From assembly GCA_016208315.1 (NCBI GenBank), contig JACQYF010000069.1, positions 1 through 55,577 on the forward strand: 55,577 nucleotides of DNA, given 5' to 3'. Numbering within the stretch: position 1 is the first letter of the stretch; each line of letters starts with the position of its first letter. The notes beneath the pieces were generated by a model, which saw nothing but the letters and a program-made list of their open reading frames with translations, was not told where the DNA came from and did no database searches. Shown piece by piece: positions 17,296-24,470 of the stretch. The position numbers and the translations under genes are program-made. The DNA is from Chloroflexota bacterium. GTDB taxonomy: Bacteria; Chloroflexota; Anaerolineae; UBA4142.

Positions 17296-17862
17296 ATGGA
17301 CTCTACCGTGCTCGAGTATTTCCAGCGCGTGGCAACTCAGTGGGACACCCTGCGCTCCAACTATTACGATGAAACCGTCATCGTCAAGACTCTCGACCAC
17401 GCGCCCCTCTCCAAGTCACAAACGGTTGTGGACGTGGGCACCGGCACCGGCTTTATGGCCGCGGGACTCGCGCCCTTGGCCCGGCGCGTCATCGGCGTGG
17501 ATTTCTCGGACGCGATGCTCGCCGTGGCGCGTGAGAACATGGCCCGATTTGAGTTGAGCAACGTGGAATTCCGCCGGGGCGATCTCGGGCGCCTGCCGCT
17601 GGACGATGCGACCGCCGACGTCGTCGTGGCGAACATGGCGCTGCATCACGCGCCAGACCCGGCGCGCGCCCTGCGCGAGATGGCACGCGTGTGTAGGCCC
17701 GGCGGACGCGTCGTCATCACCGACGCCTTACGCCACCCGTTCGAATGGTTCAAGACCGAGCTGGCCGATGTCTGGCTGGGGTTTACGCATGAGGAAATCG
17801 AAAACTGGTTTGGCGGCGCGGGGCTGTCGTCCCGGCGCTACGAACTGATCGGCAAGCGGTGA
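17296..17862 (+). CDS. Class I SAM-dependent methyltransferase
   Basis: This is a 188-residue methyltransferase with motif I VVDVGTGTGFMA near residue 45, VIGVDFSDAMLAVA (acidic residue binding the ribose), DVVVANMALHHAPDP and the post-III segment VCRPGGRVVITD. GGGAGG lies 5 bases before the ATG. It is 30 bases after the ArsR-rhodanese gene, so co-transcription is likely. It has only one Cys, in the post-III segment, so it lacks the Cys trio needed for arsenite methylation and is unlikely to be ArsM despite the ArsR neighbour. Substrate unknown. The C-terminus is short for the ArsR-linked methyltransferases. Confidence 0.82.
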   Translation: MDSTVLEYFQRVATQWDTLRSNYYDETVIVKTLDHAPLSKSQTVVDVGTGTGFMAAGLAPLARRVIGVDFSDAMLAVARENMARFELSNVEFRRGDLGRLPLDDATADVVVANMALHHAPDPARALREMARVCRPGGRVVITDALRHPFEWFKTELADVWLGFTHEEIENWFGGAGLSSRRYELIGKR

Positions 17863-17875
17863 TGCGTGCATTCCA

Positions 17876-17893
17876 CCACGTCAGGTGACGTGG
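17876..17893. promoter_or_regulatory. 18-bp perfect dyad CCACGTCA-GG-TGACGTGG
   Basis: Two exact 8-base arms around GG lie between the methyltransferase stop and the DsrE-like gene. The compact spacing suits a dimeric regulator site more than a terminator, and no U tract follows. No promoter was identified next to it. Confidence 0.5.
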
Positions 17894-17982
17894 CCGAGGT
17901 CGAGATCTTTTGCGCGAGCGGAACCAAATCGCCGCGTCGCGCCACATAAGCCATATCTGCTTCACGGAGGGGAACAACAGCG

Positions 17983-18351
17983 ATGACCGAAGGCAATTTG
18001 AAGACTCTAACACTTTTTCTAGCAACCACGCCGTACGCGTCCGAGAACACCCACACGGCGCTGCAACTCGCCCGCGCCGCGCTCGACAAGGGCTATGCCG
18101 TGAACCTGTTCGCGTCCGCCGACGGCGTTCACAATTTCACGCAGGACCAATCGCCCAAGGGGCTGCCGGACGCGGGCAAGGGCTTTGCCGAGCTCATGGC
18201 CCGCGGCCTACGCGTCGAACTGTGCGGCACGTGCCTGAATTTTCGCGGCATCGGCGCGAACGACATCCTACCCGGTTCCCAACCCAGCACGATGAAACGG
18301 CTTTTCGGCTTGATGAAATCCAGCGATGTCTTTATTACGCTGGGGAGTTGA
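17983..18351 (+). CDS. DsrE/TusD-like sulfur-carrier protein
   Basis: This is a 122-residue DsrE-superfamily protein: LTLFLATTPYASENTHTALQLARAAL, NLFASADGVHNFTQ, and a conserved Cys region RVELCGTCLNFRGI that aligns with the active Cys of DsrE/TusD. In known DsrEFH/TusBCD complexes this subunit accepts persulfide from upstream sulfur enzymes. It is followed after two bases by a DsrF-like gene and then a DsrH-like gene, so the three probably form one complex. AGGGG precedes the ATG. Here it more likely feeds sulfur respiration or sulfide handling than tRNA thiolation, because of the flavoprotein and rhodanese regulator nearby. Confidence 0.85.
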   Translation: MTEGNLKTLTLFLATTPYASENTHTALQLARAALDKGYAVNLFASADGVHNFTQDQSPKGLPDAGKGFAELMARGLRVELCGTCLNFRGIGANDILPGSQPSTMKRLFGLMKSSDVFITLGS

Positions 18352-18353
18352 CG

Positions 18354-18728
18354 ATGACCGAGACACTTGCCAAAAACTCACTGGCGATCTTGATTCGCCG
18401 CCCGCCCTACGGCCAGATTCACGCCGCGGAAGCGATCCGTCACATGGGCGGCGCCTTGGGCGACGGAATGCAGACGAACGTGCTCTTGGTGGACGACGGC
18501 GTGTACGTCGCCCGCGACGGGCAGGATGCGCGCGGTACGGCGTGGACGAATCTCGTCGAGCCGCTCGCGAAAGGCATTGGCAAGGGCGCGTGCGTCTATG
18601 TCCACAGGCCGTCCGCGCAAGCGCGCGGGCTGTTGGACGCGGAGCATTTCGTCATCGGCGTCGAACTCGTGGACGACGCGGGACTGGCGCGCGTGTTGGC
18701 GCAGAGCGAGACGGTGATGGTGTATTGA
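18354..18728 (+). CDS. DsrF/TusC-like protein
   Basis: This is a 124-residue DsrE-superfamily protein that begins MTETLAKNSLAILIRRPPYG and continues with HAAEAIRHMGGALGDGMQTNVLLVDDGVYVA, the usual alpha/beta pattern of DsrF/TusC. I see no conserved Cys, as in many DsrF proteins, which are structural partners of DsrE. GGGGAG lies upstream of the ATG and only two bases separate it from the DsrE-like stop. A longer overlapping frame in another register is only a shadow. Confidence 0.82.
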   Translation: MTETLAKNSLAILIRRPPYGQIHAAEAIRHMGGALGDGMQTNVLLVDDGVYVARDGQDARGTAWTNLVEPLAKGIGKGACVYVHRPSAQARGLLDAEHFVIGVELVDDAGLARVLAQSETVMVY

Positions 18729-18730
18729 AG

Positions 18731-18845
18731 GGGAGTTGGAAGTGCGAAGTTGGAAGTGTCTAAAGTGCGAAGTAAACTTTGAACTTTAGACACTTTAGAC
18801 ACTTCCAACTTCCGACTTTATACACTTTCAACTTCCGACTTTACT
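18731..18845. repeat. Self-complementary array, unit GGAAGTG/CGAAGTT
   Basis: Repeats of the type GAAGTTGGAAGTGTCTAAAGT are followed by their complements (ACTTTAGACACTTCCAAC and variants). The array starts three bases after the DsrF-like stop and fills the gap to the DsrH-like gene. It is the plus-strand member of the array family seen across the window. Confidence 0.88.
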
Positions 18846-18857
18846 TACGAGGTCGCA

Positions 18858-19175
18858 ATGGATTCGATCCTACTTTTGGTGAATAGCGTGCCGTCGAGTG
18901 TGAACGCGCAGCGCGCCTGGCAGTTGGGACGCACCCTGCACGAACAAGGACAGTCCGTCTCCCTGTTTCTCCTGCAGGACGGGGTACTGGGCGCGTTGGA
19001 AGGCGAGCCGGCGCTGCGCGAATTTCCGCCGGAGATTGCCTGTTACGTCCTGGGCGAGGATCTGGCGCTGCGCGGGTTTACGCCGCTCAAACTGCGCGCG
19101 CAGGTCCAAGTCGCCGATTACGCGCGACTCGCAGATTTGTTCGCACAGCACACGCGCGTCATCGGCGCGCTCTAA
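18858..19175 (+). CDS. DsrH/TusB-like protein
   Basis: This is a 105-residue protein beginning MDSILLLVNSVPSSVNAQRAWQ, with SVSLFLLQDGVLGAL and a C-terminal LADLFAQHTRVIGAL. The order after DsrE- and DsrF-like genes and the size match DsrH/TusB. The one Cys (ACYVLGED) sits near the middle, where DsrH has its conserved Cys. GAGG precedes the ATG. Sequence similarity to the DsrE superfamily is clear; assignment as the third subunit rests on gene order. Confidence 0.75.
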   Translation: MDSILLLVNSVPSSVNAQRAWQLGRTLHEQGQSVSLFLLQDGVLGALEGEPALREFPPEIACYVLGEDLALRGFTPLKLRAQVQVADYARLADLFAQHTRVIGAL

Positions 19176-19207
19176 GCGCTATCGCGCCGAACGTCATCCT
19201 GAATTCG

Positions 19208-19843
19208 ATGCCGAAGAAAAAACTCAGGCAAGCGAATCGAGCAGCCGTGCAGGCACGGTATGATGCCATCGCCAAATGGTACGATGTGGCAGCCCGGTTT
19301 ACGCTGGCGCATCGTTCGGATGCCGTGCGTGCGTTGGGGATGCAAAACGGAGAGCGCATCCTAGACTTGGCTTGCGGAACCGGCATCAACTTTGAGCGCA
19401 TCCTGGCTGCAAACAGAAACGGTCGGTTGTTCGGACTGGATTATTCATTGGGAGTGGTGGAGCAAGCGCAGGAGCGTCTAGAACGCAATCACTGGACTAG
19501 AGTTGCGCTTGGGCTGGGCGATGCGGCAGACTTGCCTTTTGCCGATGCCACGTTTGATCGAGTACTCTGTACTTACGCGCTCAAAGCCATTCCATCGCAC
19601 CAGCAAGCGCTCGATCAAGTCCAGAGAGTCTTGAAACCCAATGGGTTATTTGTTGCGATGGATGCCGCACTCGGCGCGGGTGTGCCTCGTTTTCTCAACC
19701 CGTTGATTCGGTGGCTGGCGCGTGGTATTTTCTACGAGATTGAACGCCCGCTGATAAACGAAATCGCGCGCCGATTTCAGGATACGCAGACGGTGAAATA
19801 TGATTTTGGTTATACCGTTGTGATCGTCGCCCGAAAGGAATAG
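19208..19843 (+). CDS. UbiE/MenG-like class I methyltransferase
   Basis: This is a 211-residue methyltransferase: ARYDAIAKWYDVAARFTLAHR at the N-terminus (UbiE-like), motif I ILDLACGTGINFERIL, GLDYSLGVVEQAQERL, DAADLPFADATFDRVLCTYALKAIP and the VLKPNGLFVAMD segment. These features fit quinone or small-molecule methylation; a quinone substrate would suit the respiratory setting but is not shown. No strong ribosome-binding site precedes the ATG. It is the fifth complete gene of the plus-strand sulfur operon. Confidence 0.8.
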   Translation: MPKKKLRQANRAAVQARYDAIAKWYDVAARFTLAHRSDAVRALGMQNGERILDLACGTGINFERILAANRNGRLFGLDYSLGVVEQAQERLERNHWTRVALGLGDAADLPFADATFDRVLCTYALKAIPSHQQALDQVQRVLKPNGLFVAMDAALGAGVPRFLNPLIRWLARGIFYEIERPLINEIARRFQDTQTVKYDFGYTVVIVARKE

Positions 19844-19882
19844 AACGGAGTTGCGTACGGTGAATGGTGAGGAATCAGTTTG

Positions 19883-20107
19883 ATGACACGCGCAGAGTTG
19901 GAACGCGAACTGCAAGATATCCAGGCGGAATTGGAAGAGGTGGAGGAGATGCGGCGCGCCGTGCTCGGACAAACGGGCGTCCACGTCGGGGCGCGGCTGT
20001 TGCAGCAACACCGCGCGCGATTTGATCGCGATCAAGCCCGGCTGGAAGCGCGCGTCGCGGAGATTCGCGCGCTGTTGGACGCCTTGGAACAAGGGTCGGC
20101 GCAATGA
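19883..20107 (+). CDS. Small coiled-coil protein of unknown function
   Basis: This is a 74-residue protein almost entirely of heptad-like charged helix (LERELQDIQAELEEVEEMRR, then FDRDQARLEARVAEIRALLDALEQ). It has no Cys, membrane segment or signal. I chose ATG 19883; a TTG three bases earlier is possible. It ends in an ATGA overlap with the PIG-L remnant, so the two were once translationally coupled. I do not recognise a family. Confidence 0.6.
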   Translation: MTRAELERELQDIQAELEEVEEMRRAVLGQTGVHVGARLLQQHRARFDRDQARLEARVAEIRALLDALEQGSAQ

Positions 20108-20220
20108 GCGAGGAACGCCCGCGCGCACTCGTCATCGCCGCGCATCCGGACGATGCGGAATTCACCAGCGGGGGGACGATCGCTAGACTGGTACGCGAAC
20201 AAGGGGAACTAGACCGTTGA
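20104..20220 (+). pseudogene. N-terminal remnant of a PIG-L/LmbE-family deacetylase
   Basis: The 38-residue frame contains RALVIAAHPDDAEFTSGGTI, the metal-binding AHPDDxE motif that opens PIG-L/LmbE N-acetylglucosaminyl deacetylases, then stops at TGA after QGELDR. Intact members have about 220-280 residues. What follows is a short spacer and the flavoprotein gene, so the rest was probably deleted when the flavoprotein gene was joined to this operon. Zinc enzymes of this family act in mycothiol/bacillithiol synthesis and glycan trimming; this stub cannot be active. Confidence 0.8.
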
Positions 20221-20266
20221 CAAACCGAGTCCCGCGACTCACACTTCTGACGAAGGAGGAACGCCG

Positions 20267-21505
20267 ATGGCTGGCAAAACGATCGTTATTCTGGGGGGCG
20301 GTGTGGGGGGTCTGGTCGCCGCGAATGAACTGCGACCACATCTGCCGCGCGAACACCGCATCGTGTTGGTCGAGAAAAACGCGCGACATGCGTTCGCGCC
20401 GTCCTTCTTGTGGCTGATGACGGGCGACCGCCAACCCGCGCAGATCGCGCGCGACGTGCGGCAACTCGTGCGGCCCGGCGTCGAGGTCGTGATCGACGCG
20501 GCGCGCGCGATTGACTTGGCGCGCCAGCGCGTCGAAACGAGCGCGCAGACGCTGAACTACGACTATCTCATCGTCGCGCTCGGCGCGGAACTCGCGCCGG
20601 AGGCGATCCCTGGTTTGGATACGGCGCACACATTCTACACCTTCGAGGGCGCAGGCAAATTGCGCGACGCGCTGCAAACATTCGATGGTGGGCAAGTCGC
20701 CGTGGTCGTGAGCGCGCTGCCCTACAAGTGCCCGGGCGCGCCGCACGAAGGCGCAATGCTCATCGCCGATTCTTTTCGGCGACGCGGTATCCGCGACAAG
20801 GTCCAAGCGCATCTGTTCACCCCCGAGCCGCAGCCGATGCCCGTTGCCGGTCCCGCGCTCGGCGATGCCGTGAAGCAAATGTTGGCGGGCAAGAACATTG
20901 TCTTCCATCCATCGCACAAATTGACGGCGGTGAATCCAGCCACGTGCGAACTCGCCTTTGACGGAAAAGAGCCATTCCACTATGATTTGCTCGTCGCCAT
21001 TCCGCCGCATCGCGGTCCGCGTCTCGCGCGCGAGGCGGGGCTGGCGAACGACGCGGGTTGGATTTCCGTTGACCGCGGCACGCTGGCGACGAAACACGAA
21101 AACGTCTACGCGTTGGGCGATGCCGCGGCGATCTCCATCCCTGGACGCTGGAAACCCGATGTGCCTTTGATGCTCCCAAAGGCCGGCGTGTTCGCGCACG
21201 CGCAGGCCCAAGTGGTCGCCCGGCGTATCGTGGCGGCCGTCCGCGGCGCGCCCATCCGGGACACGTTTTGCGGAGATGGTTATTGCATGTTAGAAGCGGG
21301 CCAAGACCTCGCGGGCTTTGCGTTCGGGGATTTTTTCGCCGAACCCGCTCCGCACGTCAAACTCAAGCAGATGGGGCGGATGTGGCACTGGGGCAAGGTG
21401 TTGTTCGAGCGGTGGTGGCTGACTCCACACGGGCTAAAGCGTGAGGCGCTGCGGTCGGCTTTGACGTTGGGCAGCAAAGGACTAGGCATTCCAGCGGTTA
21501 TCTAA
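20267..21505 (+). CDS. Sulfide:quinone oxidoreductase-like FAD flavoprotein
   Basis: This is a 412-residue NDH-2/SQR-superfamily flavoprotein. Dinucleotide motif IVILGGGVGGLVAANEL opens the protein; LIVALGAEL and the second FAD motif ENVYALGDAAAI follow. Two cysteines sit where SQR and flavocytochrome c sulfide dehydrogenase have their redox pair: PYKCPGAPHE near residue 162 and GDGYC near residue 343. The C-terminal amphipathic helices (KVLFERWWLTPHG) fit monotopic membrane attachment. It should oxidise sulfide to sulfane sulfur and reduce quinone, supplying persulfide to the DsrEFH-like proteins. GGAGG lies before ATG 20267. A plain NADH dehydrogenase is less likely because of the Cys pair. 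Confidence 0.82.
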   Translation: MAGKTIVILGGGVGGLVAANELRPHLPREHRIVLVEKNARHAFAPSFLWLMTGDRQPAQIARDVRQLVRPGVEVVIDAARAIDLARQRVETSAQTLNYDYLIVALGAELAPEAIPGLDTAHTFYTFEGAGKLRDALQTFDGGQVAVVVSALPYKCPGAPHEGAMLIADSFRRRGIRDKVQAHLFTPEPQPMPVAGPALGDAVKQMLAGKNIVFHPSHKLTAVNPATCELAFDGKEPFHYDLLVAIPPHRGPRLAREAGLANDAGWISVDRGTLATKHENVYALGDAAAISIPGRWKPDVPLMLPKAGVFAHAQAQVVARRIVAAVRGAPIRDTFCGDGYCMLEAGQDLAGFAFGDFFAEPAPHVKLKQMGRMWHWGKVLFERWWLTPHGLKREALRSALTLGSKGLGIPAVI

Positions 21506-21526
21506 TTTTGTAGAGGGAGACAGATT

Positions 21527-21994
21527 TTGGAGGACTCGACACCCGTTACCCGCGCACTGGCTGGTCTGAACATTCCTCACCGATTATTTCGCCATCCGGG
21601 CCCCGTCCATTCCGTGGAACAAGCGGCACGCGAGCGCGGTCAAGAACCAGAACAGGTGGTTCGCAGCATTGTCTTTCGCCTGGCGCAAGACAACTTTGCG
21701 ATGGTGCTCATTGCCGGCACACTTCAGGTCTCCTGGCCCGCGCTGCGCAGCTTTCTTGGTCAATCCCGTTTGACGATGGCGAGTGAGGACCAGGTTCTCT
21801 CTACCACCGGCTATCCAGTGGGAGCCGTCTCGCCATTCGGTTTGCCGGCTCCCATGCGCATCTTGGTGGACCAAAGCGTTCTTTTGCACGCGGAGACCTC
21901 CATCGGCTCTGGAGAACGTTATGCGACCGTGATCTTGCGCACCGAGGACTTGCTCAAGGCGCTCGGACCGGTGGAAATCGGTGCGTTTGCCTAG
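21527..21994 (+). CDS. YbaK/ProX-type aminoacyl-tRNA deacylase
   Basis: This is a 155-residue YbaK-domain protein: HSVEQAARERGQEPEQVVRSIVFR contains the conserved Glu and Lys-equivalent region, and YPVGAVSPFGLP is the family's substrate-loop motif (GGxSPxG type). These enzymes hydrolyse mischarged tRNA such as Cys-tRNA(Pro). The start is TTG at 21527, 7 bases after GGGAG; no ATG or GTG suits. It follows the flavoprotein gene by 21 bases and converges on the minus-strand block, with a shared hairpin beyond. Confidence 0.8.
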   Translation: MEDSTPVTRALAGLNIPHRLFRHPGPVHSVEQAARERGQEPEQVVRSIVFRLAQDNFAMVLIAGTLQVSWPALRSFLGQSRLTMASEDQVLSTTGYPVGAVSPFGLPAPMRILVDQSVLLHAETSIGSGERYATVILRTEDLLKALGPVEIGAFA

Positions 21995-22092
21995 AGCGCA
22001 ACGCCGGGGTAGCGGTATGGAGTCACACCTGGCACGGGGCGTTAGTTCAGACGACGGAATTGGACTAGCCGCGCCAAAATGGAAAGAGGCAA

Positions 22093-22124
22093 CAACGCCC
22101 GATACGGCATTGTATCGGGCGTTG
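22093..22124. terminator. Bidirectional hairpin between convergent operons
   Basis: CAACGCCCGATAC (22093-22105) and GTATCGGGCGTTG (22112-22124) are exact 13-base complements around a 6-base loop. It sits between the convergent YbaK and split-Soret-like genes. No U tract follows on either strand, so termination may need help from Rho. Confidence 0.75.
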
Positions 22125-22148
22125 CGCTCAGGGGGGGCAAAATGTCGT

Positions 22149-23027
22149 CTATTTGGGGTGCGCCGTGGGCAAGCTCACGGGCTCGTGGCACTGGACGCAG
22201 TCCATCTTGCCGCGTGCGTCCTCGATCACGCCGCCTTTGAGGTGGCAAACTCCGCAAGTCTGGACCGATTGGTTCACGACATAGGCGGCTTTGAATTTTC
22301 CATCTACATAGTCGTTCAGCAATTGCACCGCCTGCGCGGCGACATCGGCGGTCAGTCGGCCACAGCGCTCCGACCGGTCGGGCGATTCCGTTTTGACCTT
22401 GGCGGCTTGGCACCACTCGGTCACCGAAACGTGGCACAACGGCGAATTGGAGACACTCGTCGCGCTGATCACGACCTTGGGCGTCGCCGGTTTGAAAGTG
22501 GGGAATGCCGTCTTGGTGTACCAGTCGAAAAGATCGTTGACGACGGGGGCATAGTCTTTCAGAACCAAGTTGATCGCCAAGGCCGAGCCGTTCAGCGCGC
22601 CGCAGAGGGTCGCCCACCCCACGCCGCCGCCCTCGCCATACCGCGACATCATCGTCGGCACCATCGTGTAAGGCGCGCCGAAAGTCTCGCGCAGCGCGAC
22701 GATGATGCCGTTAAACGCCCCGAACATGCACCCGCCTTGATAGTACGAGTCGTACGCTTTCTGCGCGACGACTTGCGGATCGAGCTTGACGTACTTCCAC
22801 GGCCAGCCCGTTGGATCGCGCGTGGGCGTCGCGGTAGGCGCCGGCGTGCCCGAGGCCGCGGGCGTCGCCGTGGCCGGTGCGCCCTGCCCCATTGGGGCGA
22901 GCTGAACGCCGCGACCTTCGGCGGGCTGCGAACCGGTCAGCGCTTCTAGCGCCACGAATCCCACCGCCGTTCCAATCGCTACTTGCGAACCACGAACGAA
23001 GAAATCTCTGCGTGTCAACTGTGACAT
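22149..23027 (-). CDS. Tat-exported C_GCAxxG_C_C / split-Soret-like dihaem protein
   Basis: This is a 292-residue exported protein. The N-terminal Tat signal is TRRDFFVRG followed by a hydrophobic stretch, then a Thr/Pro/Ala linker. The core has YYQGGCMFGAFNGI, GVGWATLCGALNG, LCHVSVTEWC, the redox Cys pattern of the C_GCAxxG_C_C family. Near the C-terminus are two c-haem sites, CGVCH and CVQCH, as in split-Soret cytochrome c. It would be a periplasmic electron carrier or a reductase, needing the Ccm system encoded at 43921-52786. A good GGAGAGG site precedes the ATG. A TorD-type chaperone gene lies just upstream, unusual for a non-molybdenum protein. Confidence 0.82.
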   Translation of the reverse strand: MSQLTRRDFFVRGSQVAIGTAVGFVALEALTGSQPAEGRGVQLAPMGQGAPATATPAASGTPAPTATPTRDPTGWPWKYVKLDPQVVAQKAYDSYYQGGCMFGAFNGIIVALRETFGAPYTMVPTMMSRYGEGGGVGWATLCGALNGSALAINLVLKDYAPVVNDLFDWYTKTAFPTFKPATPKVVISATSVSNSPLCHVSVTEWCQAAKVKTESPDRSERCGRLTADVAAQAVQLLNDYVDGKFKAAYVVNQSVQTCGVCHLKGGVIEDARGKMDCVQCHEPVSLPTAHPK

Positions 23028-23098
23028 GGTAAACCTCTCCTTTAATTGTTTGGGTAACTGGTTCGATCTCTTTGGGATCGAGAATGCTGTGCGCCTCA

Positions 23099-23152
23099 GC
23101 AGGTACGGCAGCGTTCGAGGCCTCGTCTCAACGAACGCTGCCGTGTACCTGC
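23099..23152. promoter_or_regulatory. Long hairpin between TorD2 and the dihaem protein gene
   Basis: GCAGGTACGGCAGCGTTCG (23099-23117) pairs with CGAACGCTGCCGTGTACCTGC (23132-23152) with one bulge. It lies just after the TorD stop on the minus strand and about 70 bases before the dihaem gene. With no U tract it may be an intercistronic processing or attenuation structure. Confidence 0.7.
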
Positions 23153-23175
23153 AAGGAGAAAGCCAGAACTCGAAC

Positions 23176-23754
23176 TCAAGTCATGGACTCTACGGCGGTG
23201 AATGCTTGGCACAATACCGCCCTCAGCACGCGACCAACAGCTCGATAAAACTCTAACCGACTCGCGCGGTCCAAGTCGTCCGCCAAGCGCGGCAGCCAAC
23301 GTAGCAGATGCGCGGCACGAAATTGCTCTGCCGCCTCTCGCGCTTGAGGTAAATCGAGCACCAGCAGGAACGCGATAAACTCCAACTCCACGCTCGCTTG
23401 GTCCACCTGCTCGCCTTCGACGACTAGCTCCCACTGGCGATATAGCACGTCCACTTGCTCCGCGGCGTTTCCCAATACCTCGCCATCTCGGTACGCCGAT
23501 TCGTAAGGCGGACACGGCACGTGCGGATACGCGTTGACGAACAGGCGCGTATATTCGCCCTGGATTTGATCGAGCGGCAACCGCGCCAGCTCGCGCAATG
23601 CGCGCACGAACGCGCCAAGCGGCAGGCGGCCGTCGTCGAAAACTTCAAGGTTGATTTTTCCCACCGCGGACTGTAAATTCGCGACAAAATGCTTGTCGGG
23701 ATAAATCAGTGACTGAGCAAGCAGGCGATAGAGCACGATTTGCGTTTCGATCAT
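23176..23754 (-). CDS. TorD/DmsD-family chaperone (second copy)
   Basis: This is a 192-residue TorD-like protein: LDQIQGEYTRLFVNAYPHVPCPPYESAYRDGEV is the conserved acidic and PxYES region, and ASVELEFIAFLLVLD matches the late helix. ATG 23754 is preferred; the upstream frame in the spacer lacks features. Its immediate neighbour downstream is the Tat-exported dihaem protein, so it may guard that Tat signal, or it may serve the TtrA-like enzyme at 28883, whose operon has no chaperone of its own. Confidence 0.83.
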   Translation of the reverse strand: MIETQIVLYRLLAQSLIYPDKHFVANLQSAVGKINLEVFDDGRLPLGAFVRALRELARLPLDQIQGEYTRLFVNAYPHVPCPPYESAYRDGEVLGNAAEQVDVLYRQWELVVEGEQVDQASVELEFIAFLLVLDLPQAREAAEQFRAAHLLRWLPRLADDLDRASRLEFYRAVGRVLRAVLCQAFTAVESMT

Positions 23755-23834
23755 CACAGACCCTGGGCAAAGCATACCAGAGCGTCGGGGAAAAGAAAAT
23801 GGGGAAAAAGCCGTAAAAGGGGGGTGGGAAAATT

Positions 23835-24470
23835 CTACTCTTTGTCGAGCGCGTACCGGATCAACCCCGCGCGGGTCGTCACGCCGAGTTTCCGCATCAG
23901 GTTGGCGCGGTGCTTGTCCACCGTCTTTTGACTGATGCCGAGCGCCAGAGCGATCTCCGGGTTCGTTTTGCCCTCGGCGATGAGCGCCAGCACTTGGCCT
24001 TCACGTTCGGTTGGCGCGATCTGGGACCGGTCGGCGCGCGGCTGGCCTTGGACGGCGGCTTGAATCACCAAGGGTGCGATGGCCGGATGGAGCACGCTTT
24101 CGCCGCGCGCGACCGCCCGCACGGCTTGCGCGACTTCGCTCCCGCCCATTTTCTTGAGGAGATACCCTTTCGCGCCTGCTTGCAGCGCGGGCAAGACGTA
24201 CTGCGGGGCTTGGTGCTGCGTCAGCACGAGCACCTTGCACGCGGGCTGCTCTTTCGCCAGGTGGCGCAATACTTCGAGACCGCCGAGATTCGGCATCGCC
24301 ATATCCAAGAGCAAAACGTGTGGGCGCAGCGCTTGCGCCTGCGCGAGAGTCTCCAGCCCGTCCGCCGCTTCGCCGACCACCTCGATATCAGAATACATGG
24401 CGAGAAAGGCGCGCAGACTATCGCGCAAAACGGCGTGATCGTCGGCCAGCATGACCTTGATAGGATTCAT
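23835..24470 (-). CDS. NarL/FixJ-family response regulator
   Basis: This is a 211-residue regulator with a receiver domain (KVMLADDHAVLRDSL; phosphoacceptor Asp in VLLLDMAMPNLGG; switch Thr in VLVLTQHQ; Lys in GYLLKKMGG) and a C-terminal LuxR-type helix-turn-helix (LALIAEGKTNPEIALALGISQKTVDKHRANLMRKLGV). It overlaps the kinase gene by four bases and should be its partner. Targets are likely the neighbouring dihaem, TorD or molybdoenzyme genes. Confidence 0.92.
   Translation of the reverse strand: MNPIKVMLADDHAVLRDSLRAFLAMYSDIEVVGEAADGLETLAQAQALRPHVLLLDMAMPNLGGLEVLRHLAKEQPACKVLVLTQHQAPQYVLPALQAGAKGYLLKKMGGSEVAQAVRAVARGESVLHPAIAPLVIQAAVQGQPRADRSQIAPTEREGQVLALIAEGKTNPEIALALGISQKTVDKHRANLMRKLGVTTRAGLIRYALDKE

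Noticed and set aside
17296..17862. ArsM arsenite methyltransferase
   Set aside because: It is next to an ArsR-type gene but has only one Cys, in the post-III segment, and lacks the conserved Cys set required for arsenite methylation.
17910..18728. Long frame suggesting a 272-residue protein over the DsrE- and DsrF-like genes
   Set aside because: Only its 3' part (from ATG 18354) is coding; upstream it overlaps the DsrE-like gene in another frame and has no features.
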